Shown: in pieces, positions 5,516 through 8,457 of the stretch
Layout of the letters: each line of letters opens with the position of its first letter
Numbering within the stretch: the first letter of the stretch is position 1
From: Devosiaceae bacterium
GTDB lineage: Bacteria > Pseudomonadota > Alphaproteobacteria > Rhizobiales > Devosiaceae
NCBI GenBank assembly: GCA_021648585.1
Contig: JAKISM010000107.1
Location: 1 to 8,457, forward strand
Length of the DNA stretch: 8,457 bases
Direction: 5' to 3'
Notes under the pieces: generated by a model
Seen by the model: the letters and a program-made list of their open reading frames with translations, nothing else
Database searches by the model: none
Told to the model about the DNA's origin: nothing
Made by a program: the position numbers and the translations under genes

Positions 5516-6724
5516 ATGTCAGGCTGGCAGATCCCAAAAAAAACCGCCCTTATAATATTACAAGATGGCACTCGCTTAGAAGGTTTTGGCATTGGCGCTA
5601 TTGGGCAATCAGCTGGCGAAATATGCTTTAATACCGCAATGACAGGCTATCAAGAAATCCTTAGCGATCCCTCTTATGCAGGACAAATCATCACCTTCAC
5701 CTTTCCTCATATTGGCAATGTTGGCGTAAATGACGAGGACAATGAAACCAGCAACGAAAAAGCAACATCAGGAGTTCGTGGCTGTATCTTAAAAGCCGAT
5801 ATTACCAGCCCTGCAAATTATCGTGCCACAGGCGAATTAGACGCTTGGTTAAAGAAAAGAAATATCATCGGAATTTGCGGCATAGATACTCGTGCCCTCA
5901 CCTCTTATATTCGTGAAAATGGTATGGTCAACGGCATTATTGCTCACTCCCCTGAAGCAAAATTTGATGAAGAAGCGCTAAAAACTGAGTTAGCATCTTT
6001 TCAAGGGCTTGAGGGGCAAGATTTAGCAATAAAAGTAACCACGCCAGAGACTTATGTTTGGAATCAAAGCACATGGGTTTGGGACGAAGGGTTTGGCGAA
6101 AATAATAATTCTCAATTTCATATTGTAGCGATTGATTATGGCGCAAAGAAAAATATCTTACGCTGCCTTGCTTTTGAGGGCGCTAAAGTTACCATCGTTT
6201 CAGCAAAAACCTCTGCTAAAGAAATTTTGGAATTTAATCCCGATGGCCTTTTCCTCTCAAATGGCCCAGGTGATCCAGCAGCAACAGGGCAATATGCCAC
6301 GCCAATCATTCAAGAGCTAATTGCCAGCGGCCTGCCATTATTTGGTATATGTTTAGGGCATCAATTACTTGGTCTTTCACTAGGTGCAAAAACCATAAAA
6401 ATGCATCAAGGCCATCATGGTGCAAACCACCCAGTGCAAGATTTAACCACCACTAAAGTTGAAATCACCTCAATGAACCATGGCTTTGCCATTGATGCAA
6501 ACTCGCTTCCTTCAGGCGTTGTTGAAACTCACAAATCATTATTTGATAACTCAAATTGCGGCATAGCGCTTGAGGGCAAACCAATATTCTCGGTGCAATA
6601 TCACCCAGAAGCCTCACCCGGCCCACATGATTCGCATTATTTATTTACAAGATTTATAAATCTAGTTCGTGAGCAAAAAGGCTTGAAACAAAAGCCCGAA
6701 TCGGAATTAATCGGTGCGGCATAA
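5516..6724 (+). CDS. carA: Carbamoyl-phosphate synthase small (glutaminase) subunit
   Basis: CarA releases ammonia from glutamine and channels it to CarB, which makes carbamoyl phosphate for pyrimidine and arginine synthesis in the cytoplasm. The 402-residue length is normal. The N-terminal CarA domain shows GEICFNTAMTGYQEILSDPSY (34-54), FTFPHIGNVGVNDED (61-75) and ICGIDTRALTSYIRENG (120-136). The class I glutamine amidotransferase domain starts near 200, with FLSNGPGDP (246-254), the nucleophile Cys279 in GICLGHQ, HGANHPV (301-307), and the partner residues His363 and Glu365 in QYHPEASPGP. All catalytic residues are present. carB, its usual partner, is not in the window; the next gene is a b561 fragment 12 bp downstream, and the contig changes character soon after. 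The promoter and operator-like palindrome lie upstream. Confidence 0.98.
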   Translation: MSGWQIPKKTALIILQDGTRLEGFGIGAIGQSAGEICFNTAMTGYQEILSDPSYAGQIITFTFPHIGNVGVNDEDNETSNEKATSGVRGCILKADITSPANYRATGELDAWLKKRNIIGICGIDTRALTSYIRENGMVNGIIAHSPEAKFDEEALKTELASFQGLEGQDLAIKVTTPETYVWNQSTWVWDEGFGENNNSQFHIVAIDYGAKKNILRCLAFEGAKVTIVSAKTSAKEILEFNPDGLFLSNGPGDPAATGQYATPIIQELIASGLPLFGICLGHQLLGLSLGAKTIKMHQGHHGANHPVQDLTTTKVEITSMNHGFAIDANSLPSGVVETHKSLFDNSNCGIALEGKPIFSVQYHPEASPGPHDSHYLFTRFINLVREQKGLKQKPESELIGAA

Positions 6725-6736
6725 GGTAAGTTATTT

Positions 6737-6955
6737 ATGAAAAAATCTCCAAAAGCCTACTTAAAAATTCAGATATATCTTCACTGGATTGTCGTTGCGC
6801 TGATTATTTTTCAATTCATACTGCACGGTGAAATTTCACTTCTATTTCAATACAGAATGGAAGGGCTAATCCCGAACGTACCCTCGGCATCACCGCACGC
6901 AATAGTTGGCACAATAATGCTTATTCTAATTTTTTGGCGGCTATGGCTACGTTGA
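6737..6955 (+). CDS. Cytochrome b561, N-terminal fragment (truncated)
   Basis: The 72 residues match the start of the bacterial (di-haem, YodB/CybB-like) cytochrome b561 family, integral membrane electron carriers of about 180 residues with four helices. Visible are YLKIQIYLHWIVVALIIFQF (8-27), the first helix with probable haem ligand His16 in LHW, a loop, then SPHAIVGTIMLILIFWRLWLR (52-72) with probable ligand His54. The sequence stops right after RLWLR, where intact members continue into the next loop and two more helices. The stop TGA is made of bases that belong to the following ygfZ sequence. AAGG lies about ten bases before the ATG, and carA ends 12 bp upstream, so it was probably in the carA operon. 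Codon use (TTA, CTA, ATT) matches carA. As it stands it would not be functional. Confidence 0.85.
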   Translation: MKKSPKAYLKIQIYLHWIVVALIIFQFILHGEISLLFQYRMEGLIPNVPSASPHAIVGTIMLILIFWRLWLR

Positions 6956-7460
6956 CCCCAGAACCACCAAAGCTGGACTTCGCGTCATTACAAACACTGG
7001 CGTGACACCAGATATTGGCACGGAAGTTGATGCAGATGCCTATACCGCCCACCGGGTGCACCTGGGCCTTGCCGACAGTGACGATGACATCGGCTCCTCC
7101 CAGCGCTTTGTTCATGAGTGCAATCTCGATATGACCAACGGTGTTGATTTTTCCAAGGGCTGTTATGTCGGCCAGGAAGTGGTCTCGCGCATGCATCATA
7201 AACAAGCTGCGCGCAAACGCATCCTGCCGGTTTTTTCCAGCATGCCTCTCACTAAGGGTGATGCAATCATCGCCAGCAACAAACCCATCGGCGAAATACT
7301 ATCCACCACAGATACAAACGCACTTGCCGTCCTTCGTCTCGACAAGGCAGATGCAGCCATTGTTGCCGGAGAGACCTTGACCGCAGATGGCTCAACAATA
7401 ACACTTCACAAACCCGATTGGGCAGATTTTACATTCCCGGGAGAACCCGACAATGAATGA
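6948..7460 (+). CDS. ygfZ: YgfZ/GcvT folate-binding protein, C-terminal fragment
   Basis: YgfZ (IbaG-independent, GcvT-like) helps keep Fe-S enzymes working and binds a folate. Reading frame three from about 6948 gives YVDPRTTKAGLRV, the family's 'DPR..xxG.R' segment. It continues with DADAYTAHRVHLGLAD (7030-7077), HECNLDMTNGVDFSKGCYVGQEVVSRM (7111-7191, with the family signature KGCYxGQE) and a C-terminal barrel domain to the stop at 7460. The N-terminal half is absent: upstream bases encode cytochrome b561 in another frame, and an in-frame stop occurs at 6927-6929. The only likely start inside is GTG 7002, which would begin after the DPR motif, so any product would be a fragment. The gene ends eight bases inside tag, suggesting coupled translation. 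Composition is GC-rich, like tag. Confidence 0.85.
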   Translation, partial: YVDPRTTKAGLRVITNTGVTPDIGTEVDADAYTAHRVHLGLADSDDDIGSSQRFVHECNLDMTNGVDFSKGCYVGQEVVSRMHHKQAARKRILPVFSSMPLTKGDAIIASNKPIGEILSTTDTNALAVLRLDKADAAIVAGETLTADGSTITLHKPDWADFTFPGEPDNE

Positions 7461-8046
7461 CACAACCACCCGCTGCACCTGGCCCGGCGAAACCGAGCTT
7501 TATGTTGCCTATCATGACGAAGAATGGGGGGTGCCAATCTATGAAGATCAGCCTTTGTTTGAAAAACTGATACTGGATGGTTTTCAGGCCGGGCTTTCAT
7601 GGATCACAATCCTGCGCAAGCGTGACCGCTTCATTGAGGTTTTCGAAGGCTTCGATCCGGAAAAAATCGTCAGGTTTACACCGGAGAAAATCGAAACCCT
7701 GATGCAGGACACCGGCATTGTCCGTAATCGCCTGAAGATTGAAGGCACAGTTAAAAACGCCCGCGGCTATCTCGCCATTCAGGAAGACATGGGGTTTTCC
7801 AATTACCTGTGGGGTTTTCTCGACGGTGAGCCGTTGCAAAACAATTTCGCAACTTTTTCTGACATTCCGGCGCAAACAGAATTGAGCCAGCGGATTTCAA
7901 AAGACCTGAAATCGCGCGGCTTCACTTTTGTCGGCCCGACAATTGTCTATGCCTTCATGCAGGCTGTTGGCATGATAAACGATCACACAACTGATTGCTT
8001 CAGACACAAGGAATGCGTGGCACTGGCCAGAAAACCCAAACCATGA
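7453..8046 (+). CDS. tag: DNA-3-methyladenine glycosylase I
   Basis: Tag removes 3-methyladenine from alkylated DNA, starting base excision repair. The 197-residue protein is complete and close to the usual length. It carries the zinc-snap residues Cys8 (RCTWPG), His21 (AYHDEEWG), His178 and Cys182 (NDHTTDCF). The base-binding region is LFEKLILDGFQAGLSWITIL (35-54), with Trp50 as the stacking residue. Asp42 stands where E. coli Tag has Glu38, an exchange I believe is common in alphaproteobacteria. FVGPTIVYAFMQAVGMINDH (159-178) is also typical. GGGAG lies nine bases before the ATG. The start overlaps the end of ygfZ by eight bases and its stop overlaps the next gene's start (ATGA), so the three are probably one operon. 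All 15 leucines avoid TTA, unlike carA. Confidence 0.95.
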   Translation: MNDTTTRCTWPGETELYVAYHDEEWGVPIYEDQPLFEKLILDGFQAGLSWITILRKRDRFIEVFEGFDPEKIVRFTPEKIETLMQDTGIVRNRLKIEGTVKNARGYLAIQEDMGFSNYLWGFLDGEPLQNNFATFSDIPAQTELSQRISKDLKSRGFTFVGPTIVYAFMQAVGMINDHTTDCFRHKECVALARKPKP

Positions 8047-8457
8047 GTCCAAAAAATCCCGAACCTCCACGTGCGTGGCAACGCATGTTAAGTGGCAGGC
8101 GGCTTGATCTGCTCGATCCCTCACCACTCGACATCGAGATAGACGATATTGCTCACGGCCTGGCCAGAGTGGCGCGCTGGAACGGCCAGACTTTGGGCAA
8201 TCATGCTTTTTCTGTCGCTCAGCATTCCTTGCTGGTGGAGGATATCTGCCTTCACTTCAAACCGAAATTCGAGCGTAAATGGCGACTTGCAGCCCTGCTG
8301 CATGATGCCGCTGAATATGTGGTCGGCGACATGATCAGCCCGTTCAAGGCCGCATTAGGGCTTGATTACAACAGTTTCGAAGACGACCTCATGGTCGCCA
8401 TCCACCGGCGCTTTGGCCTGCCGCCAAGCCTGCCAGCGCCGGTCAAAAAACTCATCA
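8043..8457 (+). CDS. HD-domain hydrolase, YfbR-like (N-terminal part)
   Basis: The frame starts at ATG 8043, inside the tag stop (ATGA), and remains open to the end of the window (138 codons). Sequence features follow the HD phosphohydrolase pattern seen in YfbR-type 5'-deoxynucleotidases. His61 lies in AQHSLLV; the His87-Asp88 pair lies in LLHDAAEYVVGDMISPFK, with Glu91 and Asp96 at the positions that in YfbR activate water and shape the site. A second aspartate ligand would lie beyond the edge. The N-terminus (RAWQRMLSGRRLDLLDPSP) resembles Hyphomicrobiales HD proteins I recall. The likely reaction is removal of phosphate from a nucleotide or similar metal-dependent hydrolysis; substrate is unknown. 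Base composition agrees with tag (35 of 60 bases are G or C in 8161-8220). Confidence 0.85.
   Translation, partial: MSPKNPEPPRAWQRMLSGRRLDLLDPSPLDIEIDDIAHGLARVARWNGQTLGNHAFSVAQHSLLVEDICLHFKPKFERKWRLAALLHDAAEYVVGDMISPFKAALGLDYNSFEDDLMVAIHRRFGLPPSLPAPVKKLI

Noticed and set aside
1..8457. CRISPR arrays, tRNA or rRNA genes, toxin-antitoxin pairs, phage genes
   Set aside because: I looked for regularly spaced repeats, cloverleaf-like sequences and paired small genes on both strands and saw none; the only mobile DNA is the IS30 element and possibly the small GC-rich blocks.

Overview
The window looks alphaproteobacterial. A yqeY-family gene is divergent from carA, and at the far end a ygfZ - tag - HD-hydrolase run resembles gene order I remember from Hyphomicrobiales-type genomes (memory, not checked). 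Positions 1 to about 6935 are fairly AT-rich, with frequent TTA, AAA and ATT codons. From about 6950 the coding style changes: CTG leucine dominates and TTA is absent from tag. The two parts meet inside two broken genes.

Layout. 1-1279: three small minus-strand genes, namely the start of a DUF3995-like membrane protein, a single-helix NTF2-like protein and a four-helix membrane protein, with terminator-like hairpins. 1353-2389: a complete-looking IS30-family insertion sequence with 18-bp perfect terminal inverted repeats, flanked by GC-rich palindromic (REP-like) DNA. 2499-5314: a minus-strand run of an exported YHS-domain protein, a GNAT acetyltransferase, an exported 400-residue protein of unknown function with one EF-hand-like loop, and yqeY. 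5315-5515: the divergent control region between yqeY and carA, with a good sigma70-type promoter for each and an 8-bp inverted repeat over the carA -10 box. 5516-6724: complete carA, the glutaminase subunit of carbamoyl-phosphate synthase. 6737-6955: the first third of a cytochrome b561. From about 6948: the C-terminal part of YgfZ, then intact tag, then an HD-domain hydrolase that runs off the end. The last three overlap by a few bases and are probably translated as one operon.

How the genes relate. carA starts pyrimidine and arginine synthesis and probably shares a transcript with the downstream b561 fragment. The ygfZ-tag-HD cluster is housekeeping: Fe-S cluster maintenance, alkylation repair and probably nucleotide clean-up. 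I see no phage, defence, CRISPR or biosynthetic system. The points most worth checking are the chimeric junction near 6940-6955 (an assembly join or a real recombination), the 43-bp GC-rich block flanked by 9-bp direct repeats, the carA operator-like palindrome, and the uncharacterised exported protein.
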